Below are positions 23,007 to 30,292 of a stretch of DNA of 30,292 nt, one piece after another. The DNA is taken from the NCBI GenBank assembly GCA_043777755.1, contig JAYWHK010000093.1, positions 1 through 30,292 of the forward strand, written 5' to 3'. Both the position numbers and the translations under genes were made by a program. This DNA is from CANHEE01 sp043777755. Its GTDB lineage: Bacteria; Bacteroidota; Bacteroidia; Chitinophagales; Saprospiraceae. The notes beneath the pieces were generated by a model that saw nothing but the letters and a program-made list of their open reading frames with translations, had not been told where the DNA came from and ran no database searches. How positions within the stretch are numbered: the first letter of the stretch is position 1; every line of letters starts with the position of its first letter.

Positions 23007-23723
23007 TTACCTCACCTGATTCAAATACATTTGTATTGTATTTTGCAAACCAAAATAAAGCGCATCACAAACAATTGCGTGACCAATCGAAACTTCCAAT
23101 AAACCATCAATGCGCTCTTTGTAAAAACGCAAGTTGTCCAAACTCAAATCGTGACCAGCATTGATGCCCAAACCACATTCCCTTGCGACTGCGGCTGCCT
23201 TGATATGCGGCGCAATTGCTTTATTTTTATCCTTAAAAAAATCATGCGCATATTTGCCCGTATAGAACTCAATTCTATCTGCACCAACTGCGGCAGCTCC
23301 TTCTACATATTTTTCTACGGGATCAACAAAAAGAGAAACACGAATGTTTTTAGCGTGCATTTCTTGAATAACATCTTTCAGTAAAGCTGCATCTTTGATG
23401 GTATTCCAACCTTCATTTGAAGTCAGAACGCCAGGAGGGTCAGGAACAAGTGTTGCTTGTGCGGGGCGATTTTTCAAAACCAATGCCATAAAATCTTCCG
23501 AAGGATAGCCTTCTATGTTAAATTCTGTTGTATTGACGGCCATCAAAGGCGCAATATCGTCATAACGAATATGTCGTTGGTCAGGTCTTGGATGAACTGT
23601 AATTCCTTGCGCACCAAAACGCTCACAATCCTGTGCTACTTTTGTCAAATTGGGCTGATTTTCACCACGAGAATTGCGAATTAACGCAATTTTGTTTATA
23701 TTGACACTTAATTTTGTACTCAT
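23007..23723 (-). CDS. pdxJ: Pyridoxine 5'-phosphate synthase
   Basis: 238 aa, normal length. It condenses 1-deoxyxylulose 5-phosphate with 3-amino-1-hydroxyacetone phosphate in the DXP-dependent route to vitamin B6. Signature segments are LSVNINKIALIRNSRG, ITVHPRPDQRHIRYDDI (H44, R46, R50, H51 region), FNIEGYPS, LVPDPP, RVSLFVDP, RIEFYTGKYA, GINAGHDLSLDNL and EVSIGHAI, all present. ATG 23721-23723 after a -7 box about 27 bases upstream. It stands alone between two terminator-like structures, so it is probably monocistronic. Confidence 0.97.
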   Translation of the reverse strand: MSTKLSVNINKIALIRNSRGENQPNLTKVAQDCERFGAQGITVHPRPDQRHIRYDDIAPLMAVNTTEFNIEGYPSEDFMALVLKNRPAQATLVPDPPGVLTSNEGWNTIKDAALLKDVIQEMHAKNIRVSLFVDPVEKYVEGAAAVGADRIEFYTGKYAHDFFKDKNKAIAPHIKAAAVARECGLGINAGHDLSLDNLRFYKERIDGLLEVSIGHAIVCDALYFGLQNTIQMYLNQVR

Positions 23724-23750
23724 AAAATAAATTTTTAGATTTTAGAAGTG

Positions 23751-23758
23751 CAAAAATA
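23751..23758 (-). promoter_or_regulatory. pdxJ promoter -7 box
   Basis: Minus-strand TATTTTTG matches TAnnTTTG and would give a leader of roughly 22 bases. Confidence 0.45.
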
Positions 23759-23824
23759 CGTATAGGAACGTTAATAACTAAGGAATTATCTAATTTTCAG
23801 TAAAATAGCATAGCTACGTTTGGA

Positions 23825-23855
23825 AGTCCCTCCTTTGGAGGGATTTAGGGAGGTC
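23825..23855. repeat. Short intergenic palindromic element
   Basis: TCCCTCC (23827-23833), TTT, GGAGGGA (23837-23843) is a perfect 7-bp hairpin, followed by TTTAGGGAGG, a degenerate third copy of the G-rich arm. Elements of this look are scattered between genes in many Bacteroidota genomes (from memory). No T tract suitable for termination. Confidence 0.6.
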
Positions 23856-23862
23856 GATGTTT

Positions 23863-25104
23863 TTAAATCAAATCTTTCAATCTTAGATATTTTACGTAGC
23901 GTTTTCCAAATCGTTTAATGACGATTCTCATTCTTTTATTGCCTTTTTTCTTGAACAATTCATTTAATTCTTGTAATCCATAAAAATTAGCGGAAATATA
24001 ATTGATATTTACAATCTCATCATTTTTGCGAAAATCAGCCCAATGTGCGGGCGAGTTCGGCACAATATCCTTTACTAAAAATTGCCCTAAGTCAGCACCA
24101 ACAGCAATTAAATTTAGACCACTTTTATCAAAACGAATTGCCTTTTTATAAAAATGATTGGGTTGCAAATACAGCTTTGACCGCATATAGTCTATATATA
24201 TAGTAAAGCGACTCAAAATCGGTTGTCCAATAATGCCATTACGGGTTTTTGCAGAAGTAGAATCCAACACCAAATCAATGTCTTGAAAATGACAAGGCAA
24301 AGCATCAAAAGAGATTTTTGGCGAGAACTTTACTTGATTTACCTTTCCTACGTAACCAATAACATTGCCGCCCAAACCTACACCAATTGTACCTCTAATA
24401 TATTGCGACGGCAACCGCAAGGAAGGATGTGTATTCGTAAAAAGCAACATAGGCAATAGCGAGCCTGTATCCAATAATATACGGAGTGGAATACTGTCTT
24501 TATTTTCTACAAAAACATTGGGGTAAAAATAAGGTTTCCCTGATTTTATATCCAAGTCAAACACTTCAAAACCATTCGGAGGCGAAAATTTTTCAGCATC
24601 GTACAGAGAAATTATTTTTTTGACATAATTAATTTTCACCACATAGCGATTGAACATATCAGCACCCAAAACACCCGAAATTTTTTCACCAGAAGCCTCA
24701 TCTAATTTAAAATAATCGTCGTCCAGCACCAAAATATCTTGTTCGGGAGCTTCGATGTAGGTATTTTTTACTTTAAGAGATACTTTTCGTAATAGATGCG
24801 CTGTTAGCTCTGTTCTCATATCCGCACCCAAAATTTTGAAAGTTCTATGATAGGGCAAACCCATTATTTCTGCCAATTCTTTTTTGCATAAAATCGTATG
24901 TTCAGCACCAGTATCAAAAATAAATTTGACAGGAAAGGTTTGGTGAAAAACTATATCAATAACAATAAGATTATTCACCAATTGAAAAGGAATATCAATA
25001 CGATTGACACCACGTTGTAAATTGAAACCCAAAGACTGACCAATGCTTTTGATAGTGATGAAAAGTAGAAAAAAACAAGTAAAAAAGACTTTATTGCGAC
25101 TCAT
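23863..25104 (-). CDS. Exported retropepsin-like aspartyl protease with two DTG motifs and a PDZ domain
   Basis: 413 aa. N-terminal signal peptide about 1-23 (FFTCFFLLFITIKSIGQ). FIFDTGAEHTIL (D64-T65-G66) and RILLDTGSLLPML (D212-T213-G214) are two aspartyl-protease catalytic loops, each followed by a 'GxxGxD' type strand (ILGADM, GVLGADMF; later GIIGQPILSRF). The chain thus looks like two fused retropepsin-like lobes, a single-chain pseudo-dimer. About 335-400 is a PDZ-like domain (VKDIVPNSPAHWADFRKNDEIVNINY), which usually binds C-termini or unfolded segments. Family: gag-polyprotein-type/PF13650 aspartyl proteases common in Bacteroidota; targets are unknown. It should act in the periplasm or at the surface. 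ATG 25102-25104, about 50 bases from a large palindrome. Confidence 0.88.
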   Translation of the reverse strand: MSRNKVFFTCFFLLFITIKSIGQSLGFNLQRGVNRIDIPFQLVNNLIVIDIVFHQTFPVKFIFDTGAEHTILCKKELAEIMGLPYHRTFKILGADMRTELTAHLLRKVSLKVKNTYIEAPEQDILVLDDDYFKLDEASGEKISGVLGADMFNRYVVKINYVKKIISLYDAEKFSPPNGFEVFDLDIKSGKPYFYPNVFVENKDSIPLRILLDTGSLLPMLLFTNTHPSLRLPSQYIRGTIGVGLGGNVIGYVGKVNQVKFSPKISFDALPCHFQDIDLVLDSTSAKTRNGIIGQPILSRFTIYIDYMRSKLYLQPNHFYKKAIRFDKSGLNLIAVGADLGQFLVKDIVPNSPAHWADFRKNDEIVNINYISANFYGLQELNELFKKKGNKRMRIVIKRFGKRYVKYLRLKDLI

Positions 25105-25611
25105 GTTGGCGGATATTTATAGTCAAGATGCAATGTACAAGATTTGGCAAATACCACAAAGTAAAACATCTATTTTATTTTGTCAAAAAAAAATAGATGT
25201 TTTACTTTGTGATGTTTGGTCATTTCATATTTATTTACCACCTTTACGACATCTAAGTGTATAATTAACATTAAGTTAATGGTATGAAATCATAAATTAT
25301 TGATTTTGAATGACTTATACTATTAAATGCTTTTATTTAATATTTTAAAAAATTAAAAATATTAGAATAAATATTTTTCAGAAGGAATGTTTTAAAAAAA
25401 AATAAAATGTCAGAATATTATTTTTAATGAAAAAGCAGCGTTCTCATACTTATAGTCGTTTTGCTTAATGCGTTATTTCTTACAAAAATAAACAAAACCA
25501 AAGTACTTACCCAAAATTGCAAAGTAGCCTTAACCAAGCACAAAAATGTCTTAAATAATTCAAATAAACTATAAAAATTCATTGTTCACTAAAAAATTTA
25601 TTGTAAAGTGT
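25105..25611. other. Regulatory region between the aspartyl protease gene and susC
   Basis: About 500 bases without a credible gene. It holds the long palindrome at 25155-25211, a smaller perfect inverted repeat ATTAAC/GTTAAT (25264-25269 and 25275-25280), and isolated CAAAGTA heptamers at 25499-25505 and 25520-25526 that repeat the heptamer in the palindrome arms. No exact TAnnTTTG box for susC was found on the plus strand. Confidence 0.6.
25155..25211. repeat. Perfect 22-bp inverted repeat with 13-base spacer
   Basis: The left arm 25155-25176 (begins CACAAAGTAAAACATC) is exactly complementary to the right arm 25190-25211 (ends GATGTTTTACTTTGTG). Beyond one mismatch (25154/25212), a further six positions (25148-25153 with 25213-25218) pair with one wobble. 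No T tract follows either arm in a terminator position. It lies 51 bases upstream of the protease ATG and about 400 bases upstream of susC. Confidence 0.95.
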
Positions 25612-28593
25612 ATGAACTTTAAACTAAACACTTTAATGAAAAACGGACTTCTTATGATGGTAGCTTTGCTACTTGGAAGTTTCGTTTATGCTCAACGTAC
25701 TGTTAAAGGAAAAGTAACAGACGCAGCAAACGGCGAAGCACTTATTGGTGCAAACGTTGTTACTCGTGGTGCAAACTCAGTCACTGATGTTGACGGTATG
25801 TACTCTATTAATGTTCCTGCTGGCTCATCTGACATCACAGTAAGCTACACAGGTTTTGATTCACAAACTATTGCATTGGGAACGTCTAATGTAGTAGATG
25901 TTATGCTTAAGGCTGGCAAATTATTAGAAGATGTAGTCGTAGTAGGTTACGGTTCTGTAAAGAAGAGTGATGCGACAGGTGCAGTTTCTGCAATTACAGC
26001 GAAAGACTTCAACAAAGGTGTAATTACATCACCTGAGCAATTAATGCAAGGTCGTGTAGCTGGTGTTCAAGTTTCTAACAACAGTGGTGAGCCTGGTGGC
26101 GGAATCAATGTTCGTATTCGTGGTACATCTTCAATGCGTAATGGTAACAACCCTTTGTTTGTAATTGATGGCGTTCCATTAAGTGCAGCTACTGATGATC
26201 CCGCTTCTAATGCTGAAGGTTTCGGACGTATTGCTGCCCGTAATCCATTGACATTCATGAATCCTGATGATATTGCATCAATTGACATCTTAAAAGATGC
26301 CTCTGCAACAGCAATCTACGGTTCTCGTGGTGCAAACGGTGTTGTATTGATTACTACCAAAAAAGGTAAAGAAGGTAAAGGTACTTTGGAATATGGATAT
26401 TCATTAGGAGCAAGTACAATCACTAAGAAGTATGATTTGTTGTCAGCTTCGGAATATGCTACTGCTAATCCTAAGCAAGACAAGAAAGGCTCTACTGATT
26501 GGCAGGACGAAGTATTTCAAACAGGTTTAGCGCATAACCACTCATTGGCTTTTGGCGGTGGAATGGGAAGTGGTAGCTACCGTTTCTCTTTGGGTTACTT
26601 AAATCAAGATGGTATCATCAAAAATTCTGGCATCAAGCGTTACACAGCTCGTTTGAATGCTGAACAAAAGTTATTGAATGATCGTTTGACTTTGGCTACT
26701 TCATTAACTTTGGCAAATACAGAAGACAGAACTTCTCCAATTTCTGAAAATGCGGGATTCGTAGGTGATTTATTGTCTGCTGTATTAAAAACAAATCCTA
26801 CGCAGCCAATTAATGTAGAAGTTCCAGATCCAAAGGACGCTACTAAGAAAATTACAGTATTAAATCAACCTGGTGAAACAGAACCAACTCCAACAGCTAT
26901 TTTGAAGTACTATGATGGTAGCGCAAGTACATTGAGAGGCTTGGGTAGTATTTCTGCTGGCTTGAAATTAATGGAAGGTTTGACTTTCAAAACTGTCTTA
27001 GGTTTTGACCGTGCATTGTCTTCTCGTTCAGAGGCGTTCTCAGGCGATTTATTAATGCAAAGTGTTACAGGTAAAGGTCGTTTGTACTCAAGTACTAACA
27101 ACAATGATAATAAGTTGATGGAGAACTATTTCACTTATGACAAAAAATTTGGCAATATTGGATTTACTGGTTTGTTGGGTTATTCTTACCAAAACTTTAG
27201 CAGCGCTGGTCGTCAGGCAAATGCAACAGAATTCACTACTCCTGATTTGAATTTGATGTTAAATAACAGTTCTTATGCTGGTAAAACAGTAACAAACTCT
27301 TATGCAGCTTATGATGAATTACAGTCTTATTTCGGTCGTATCAATTTGAATATTAGCGAGAAGTATTTGGTAACAGCTTCTTTGCGTCGTGATGGTTCTA
27401 CAAAATTCGGTCCGAACAATAAATATGGTAACTTCCCTTCTTTTGCTGCGAAATGGCGTTTAATTCAAGAAGATTTTATCCCTAAGGGTGTTTTCTCAGA
27501 TTTAGGTCTTCGTTTAGGATGGGGCGTAACAGGTAATCAAGAAATTCCTCATAACGTTTATGATCAACGTAACCGTTTAGGTGACAAGTACTATGATAGT
27601 GGTGCTGCATTACAAGGAGGTTCTATCACTACAATCGCTACGGGTAATCCTGATTTGAAATGGGAATCTACATCTGCGACAAACATTGGTTTAGATTTTG
27701 GTTTTGCAAACAATCGTATCTCTGGTTCTGTTGAATTGTATAACAAAAACACCACTGGTTTGTTGATGAGAGTAAGAACTGCACAACCAGCACCTTCTCC
27801 TTTCAACTGGACAAACTTGGATGCTAATGTAATCAATAAAGGTGTTGAATTACAGTTGAACATCGTAGCTGTTGACAAAGGTGACTTCAAATGGAATGTT
27901 GCGGGTAACGTAGCCTACAACAAAAATACTGTAGAAAATTTTAAAGATTTGATTAATACGGGTGAAATCAACGGACAAGGTTTGACAGGTGCATTTGCTC
28001 AACGTATTGCAGAAGGACAACCATTGTATGCATTCTTCTTGCGTCCATTCGGTGGTTATGATGCAGATGGTAATTCTTTGTATCCTCAGGGTGACGTACA
28101 ACAATTCTTAGATGGTAAATCTCCACTTCCTTCATTAACAGGTGGTTTGACAAATACTTTCTCTTATAAAGGTTTAGATTTGAACATTTTCTTTAATGGT
28201 GTATTTGGTAACTATATCTATTCTAATACAGCAAATGCATTCTTTACAAAAGGTTCTTTCAGTAATGGACGTAATGTAACTAAAGATGTACCAGCTTCAT
28301 TAGAAGGTAAGTTCAATGCTCCTGACGTATCTACTCGTTTCTTAGAAAAAGGAGACTTTGCTCGTTTGGCTAACTTATCTTTGGCTTATAACATTAAGCC
28401 AGGTTTTGCAGGTATCAGCAATTTACGTATATTTGTTTCTGGTCAAAACATTTTGACATTTACGAAGTACTCTGGTCAAGATCCAGAGGTAAATGTTAAT
28501 AAAGGTATTGATGGTGTTCCATCAGCAGGTATTGATTATAACGCTTATCCAAGAGCAAAAACTTGGACGGTAGGTGCTAATGTTTCATTTTAA
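25612..28593 (+). CDS. SusC/RagA-family TonB-linked outer-membrane transporter
   Basis: 993 aa. Signal peptide 1-27 (LLLGSFVYA before Q28). A CarboxypepD_reg-like domain spans 29-100 (VKGKVTDAANGEALIGANV, TDVDGMYSINVP, VSYTGFDSQTI). The SusC signature EDVVVVGYGSVKKSDATGAV (106-125) leads into the plug (LMQGRVAGVQV, VRIRGTSS, PLFVIDGVP, IDILKDASATAIYGSRGANGVVLITTKKGK), then a barrel ending in AKTWTVGANVSF. With its SusD lipoprotein it forms a lidded 'pedal-bin' importer for glycans or peptides. I start at ATG 25612; an in-frame TTG ten codons upstream (25582) is less likely, and ATG 25636 is an alternative. susD follows after 31 bases. Confidence 0.95.
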   Translation: MNFKLNTLMKNGLLMMVALLLGSFVYAQRTVKGKVTDAANGEALIGANVVTRGANSVTDVDGMYSINVPAGSSDITVSYTGFDSQTIALGTSNVVDVMLKAGKLLEDVVVVGYGSVKKSDATGAVSAITAKDFNKGVITSPEQLMQGRVAGVQVSNNSGEPGGGINVRIRGTSSMRNGNNPLFVIDGVPLSAATDDPASNAEGFGRIAARNPLTFMNPDDIASIDILKDASATAIYGSRGANGVVLITTKKGKEGKGTLEYGYSLGASTITKKYDLLSASEYATANPKQDKKGSTDWQDEVFQTGLAHNHSLAFGGGMGSGSYRFSLGYLNQDGIIKNSGIKRYTARLNAEQKLLNDRLTLATSLTLANTEDRTSPISENAGFVGDLLSAVLKTNPTQPINVEVPDPKDATKKITVLNQPGETEPTPTAILKYYDGSASTLRGLGSISAGLKLMEGLTFKTVLGFDRALSSRSEAFSGDLLMQSVTGKGRLYSSTNNNDNKLMENYFTYDKKFGNIGFTGLLGYSYQNFSSAGRQANATEFTTPDLNLMLNNSSYAGKTVTNSYAAYDELQSYFGRINLNISEKYLVTASLRRDGSTKFGPNNKYGNFPSFAAKWRLIQEDFIPKGVFSDLGLRLGWGVTGNQEIPHNVYDQRNRLGDKYYDSGAALQGGSITTIATGNPDLKWESTSATNIGLDFGFANNRISGSVELYNKNTTGLLMRVRTAQPAPSPFNWTNLDANVINKGVELQLNIVAVDKGDFKWNVAGNVAYNKNTVENFKDLINTGEINGQGLTGAFAQRIAEGQPLYAFFLRPFGGYDADGNSLYPQGDVQQFLDGKSPLPSLTGGLTNTFSYKGLDLNIFFNGVFGNYIYSNTANAFFTKGSFSNGRNVTKDVPASLEGKFNAPDVSTRFLEKGDFARLANLSLAYNIKPGFAGISNLRIFVSGQNILTFTKYSGQDPEVNVNKGIDGVPSAGIDYNAYPRAKTWTVGANVSF

Positions 28594-28624
28594 TTAACTC
28601 ATTTATTAAATAAACTTTTTCACA

Positions 28625-30097
28625 ATGAAAAATTTAATTAATTCAAAATTAATATTGGCAGGCTTTGCGTTGATGTCACTTTCAACATCATGCACAGACT
28701 TAGCTACAACAGAGAAAGACTCTGAGATTGTAAAATCTGCGACTGGATTTACAAAAGTTGATCCAACTAAATTTTTGGCTTCTTCTTATACTAAATTAGA
28801 TGCTTATACAGACCAAGCTAACATTTATGCTTTGGGACAGCATACATCAGCAGAATTAATACCACCAACTCGTGGTGTGGATTGGGGAGATAATGGTGTT
28901 TGGCGTACCTTAGATGCACATACTTGGGATCCAACACACTCAATGGTATTGGGTACTTGGAATGCTTTAAATGAACGTTCGTATAATATGAACGAGTTAT
29001 TGGCATCTGACCCTTCTCCAGCGCAAGCGGCAGAAGCAAAGTTTTTAAGAGCTTTCCACATGCACCATATCTTGGATTTTTGGGGACAAGTTCCAATTCG
29101 TCAAGTAACAGAAGGTGTTAACGATAATCCAAAAGTAATGGATGCTCGTTCAGCATGGGATTTTATTGTAAAAGACTTGACAGAGGCATTACCTGTCTTG
29201 TCTAAAGTCGGACCAGGTGTAGCAAATGGCGCAGCTTCAAAGGCTGCAGCTAATTTCTTATTGGCTAAAATGTATTTGAACAAAAGCAATTACACTGCAA
29301 GCCCTGTTGATAAAGCAGATATGGACAAGGTCGTTACTTATTGCGATGCAATTACTGCGGATGGCTATAGTTTGGAAGATAAATACTTTGATAACTTTAC
29401 ATCTGCTGCTACAAAAGAATTAATTTTTGCTTCTCTTGCGGGTTCTCCACAGAATCGTTATTTTATGACATTACACTATGGTCAAAATCCTTCTGGTTGG
29501 AATGGGTTTACTACATTGTCTGATTTCTATGCTAAATTTGATGCAAAAGACCAACGTACTGGTATTCCTGCAGCAAAAGATGGTAGTAAATTCTCTGGTA
29601 TTGGTAAAGGTTTCTTAGTAGGTAAGCAATACAAAGATGATGGAAGTGCACTAATTGATGAGCGTAGTCAATTACACTTGGAGTTCACTCCAAATGTAAT
29701 TTTGGCAGGTGCGAATACTGCAATGGGATACCGTGTAATTAAGTATCACCCAGCTGATGCTAAAAACTATATCTTAATGCGTAACGGGGCAGCTCAAGTA
29801 ATGAAAGCAGAAGCGCAACACAGAGCTGGTAAAGCTGCTGATGCCTTGACCACAATCAACGCTTTACGTGCTAAACGTAGTATGACTGCATTGACTGCGT
29901 TGACTGATGATGTTGTATTTGACGAATGGGGTCGTGAAACTTATTGGGAAGGCGGAGCTCGTACAAACGAGGTTCGTTTCGGCAAGTTCACTTCTGGTAC
30001 GGGTGCTTCTAAAAAAGATGCAGGTACTATATTGTTCCCAATTCCAGCTGCAGCTATCGCTTCAAATCCTAACTTAAAGCAAAATGCAGGTTACTAA
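28625..30097 (+). CDS. SusD/RagB-family nutrient-binding lipoprotein
   Basis: 490 aa. Lipoprotein signal MKNLINSKLILAGFALMSLS then TSC: lipidated Cys predicted at position 23. The N-terminal half is TPR-like (AEAKFLRAFHMHHILDFWGQVPI, WDFIVKDLTEALPVL, KAAANFLLAKMYLN) and the C-terminal section NYILMRNGAAQVMKAEAQHRAGK, INALRAKRS, DEWGRETYWEGGARTNEVRFGKF matches the RagB/SusD ending. It binds substrate at the cell surface and delivers it to the SusC channel. Length is at the short end of the usual 500-550 aa. No glycoside hydrolase, peptidase or regulator follows before the terminator, so the ligand cannot be guessed from neighbours. Confidence 0.95.
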   Translation: MKNLINSKLILAGFALMSLSTSCTDLATTEKDSEIVKSATGFTKVDPTKFLASSYTKLDAYTDQANIYALGQHTSAELIPPTRGVDWGDNGVWRTLDAHTWDPTHSMVLGTWNALNERSYNMNELLASDPSPAQAAEAKFLRAFHMHHILDFWGQVPIRQVTEGVNDNPKVMDARSAWDFIVKDLTEALPVLSKVGPGVANGAASKAAANFLLAKMYLNKSNYTASPVDKADMDKVVTYCDAITADGYSLEDKYFDNFTSAATKELIFASLAGSPQNRYFMTLHYGQNPSGWNGFTTLSDFYAKFDAKDQRTGIPAAKDGSKFSGIGKGFLVGKQYKDDGSALIDERSQLHLEFTPNVILAGANTAMGYRVIKYHPADAKNYILMRNGAAQVMKAEAQHRAGKAADALTTINALRAKRSMTALTALTDDVVFDEWGRETYWEGGARTNEVRFGKFTSGTGASKKDAGTILFPIPAAAIASNPNLKQNAGY

Positions 30098-30137
30098 TAT
30101 ATTTAGTCACTAATGTTTTTTGATAAGTAGAATAAAT

Positions 30138-30182
30138 AAAAAGCGTATTGAGAGGTATAAAACCTCTTGATGCGCTTTTTTA
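30138..30182 (+). terminator. Bidirectional intrinsic terminator after susD
   Basis: A 19-bp stem (30138-30156 with 30162-30180), containing three G-T wobbles and no mismatch, around an ATAAA loop; T tract to about 30182. The A tract on the left provides the T tract for the minus-strand gene ending at 30190. Confidence 0.9.
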
Positions 30183-30189
30183 ATTTGTA

Positions 30190-30292
30190 TTAAGCTGTAA
30201 CTCCGCAAAGATAGGCCATAGGAATTTCGATTTTTTCCAAAATCGTTTTTGATTTTGACGGAATTTCGGCGATTATCCAATTTTCGTTAATT
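30190..30292 (-). CDS. C-terminal end of an unidentified protein (5' end outside window)
   Basis: On the minus strand one frame is open from the window edge to TAA (30190-30192): 33 residues, INENWIIAEIPSKSKTILEK followed by IEIPMAYLCGVTA. The frame is convergent with susD and a shared terminator lies directly downstream, which supports a real gene end. Too little is visible to name a family. Confidence 0.55.
   Translation of the reverse strand, partial: INENWIIAEIPSKSKTILEKIEIPMAYLCGVTA

Noticed and set aside
25582..25611. TTG start ten codons upstream of susC
   Set aside because: ATG 25612 gives a normal signal peptide and needs no rare start codon.
1..30292. tRNA, rRNA, CRISPR arrays or complete insertion sequences
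   Set aside because: No TpsiC-like arm in a cloverleaf context, no rRNA core sequence, no regularly spaced direct repeats, and no transposase with terminal inverted repeats was seen. The Rpn gene lacks flanking repeats.

Overview
The window is a low-GC chromosomal segment of a Bacteroidota bacterium, most likely from the Cytophagales/Chitinophagales side of the phylum. The support is a SusC/SusD pair, a second TonB-dependent receptor with a carboxypeptidase-regulatory-like N-terminus, a type IX secretion C-terminal sorting domain at the left edge, and repeated matches to the Bacteroidota promoter -7 box TAnnTTTG in front of genes. No Shine-Dalgarno starts stand out. I see no rRNA, tRNA or CRISPR array. 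The genus cannot be fixed by reading alone.

Left third (1-9374): the tail of a secreted protein converges on a minus-strand operon of two rhomboid proteases, a TPR-AAA ATPase and a TPR/six-helix membrane protein, read from one clear promoter. mutL follows, with seven 8-bp tandem units that start inside its stop codon. Between mutL and the next gene are a 5'-truncated Uma2 remnant and a strong candidate stand-alone small RNA (about 6950-7137) with its own promoter, two matched loops and two consecutive terminators. The next gene is an orphan PcfJ-like gene, followed by about 480 bp of gene-free DNA rich in hairpins.

Middle (9375-15067): housekeeping genes (purK, a TIGR01777-type epimerase, tsaE) alternate with accessory genes: a two-gene ATPase/HNH nuclease pair resembling the Septu defence system (PtuA/PtuB) and an Rpn-type PD-(D/E)XK nuclease whose 3' end overlaps tsaE.

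Right half (15108-30292): a tight four-gene minus-strand operon (SsuD-like flavin monooxygenase, membrane acyltransferase, diaminopentanoate/dihydrodipicolinate-type dehydrogenase, exported M20 amidohydrolase) lies back to back with a TonB-dependent receptor, suggesting uptake and processing of one small-molecule class. Then come pdxJ, a periplasmic or surface protein with two aspartyl-protease DTG motifs and a PDZ domain, a long gene-free region with a 22-bp-arm perfect palindrome, a SusC/SusD pair closed by a strong terminator, and the C-terminal end of an unidentified minus-strand gene.

The leads I rate highest for new biology are the small RNA at 6950-7137, the rhomboid + TPR-AAA operon (a possible membrane-protein dislocation and cleavage system), the monooxygenase/TonB locus and the palindrome ahead of susC.
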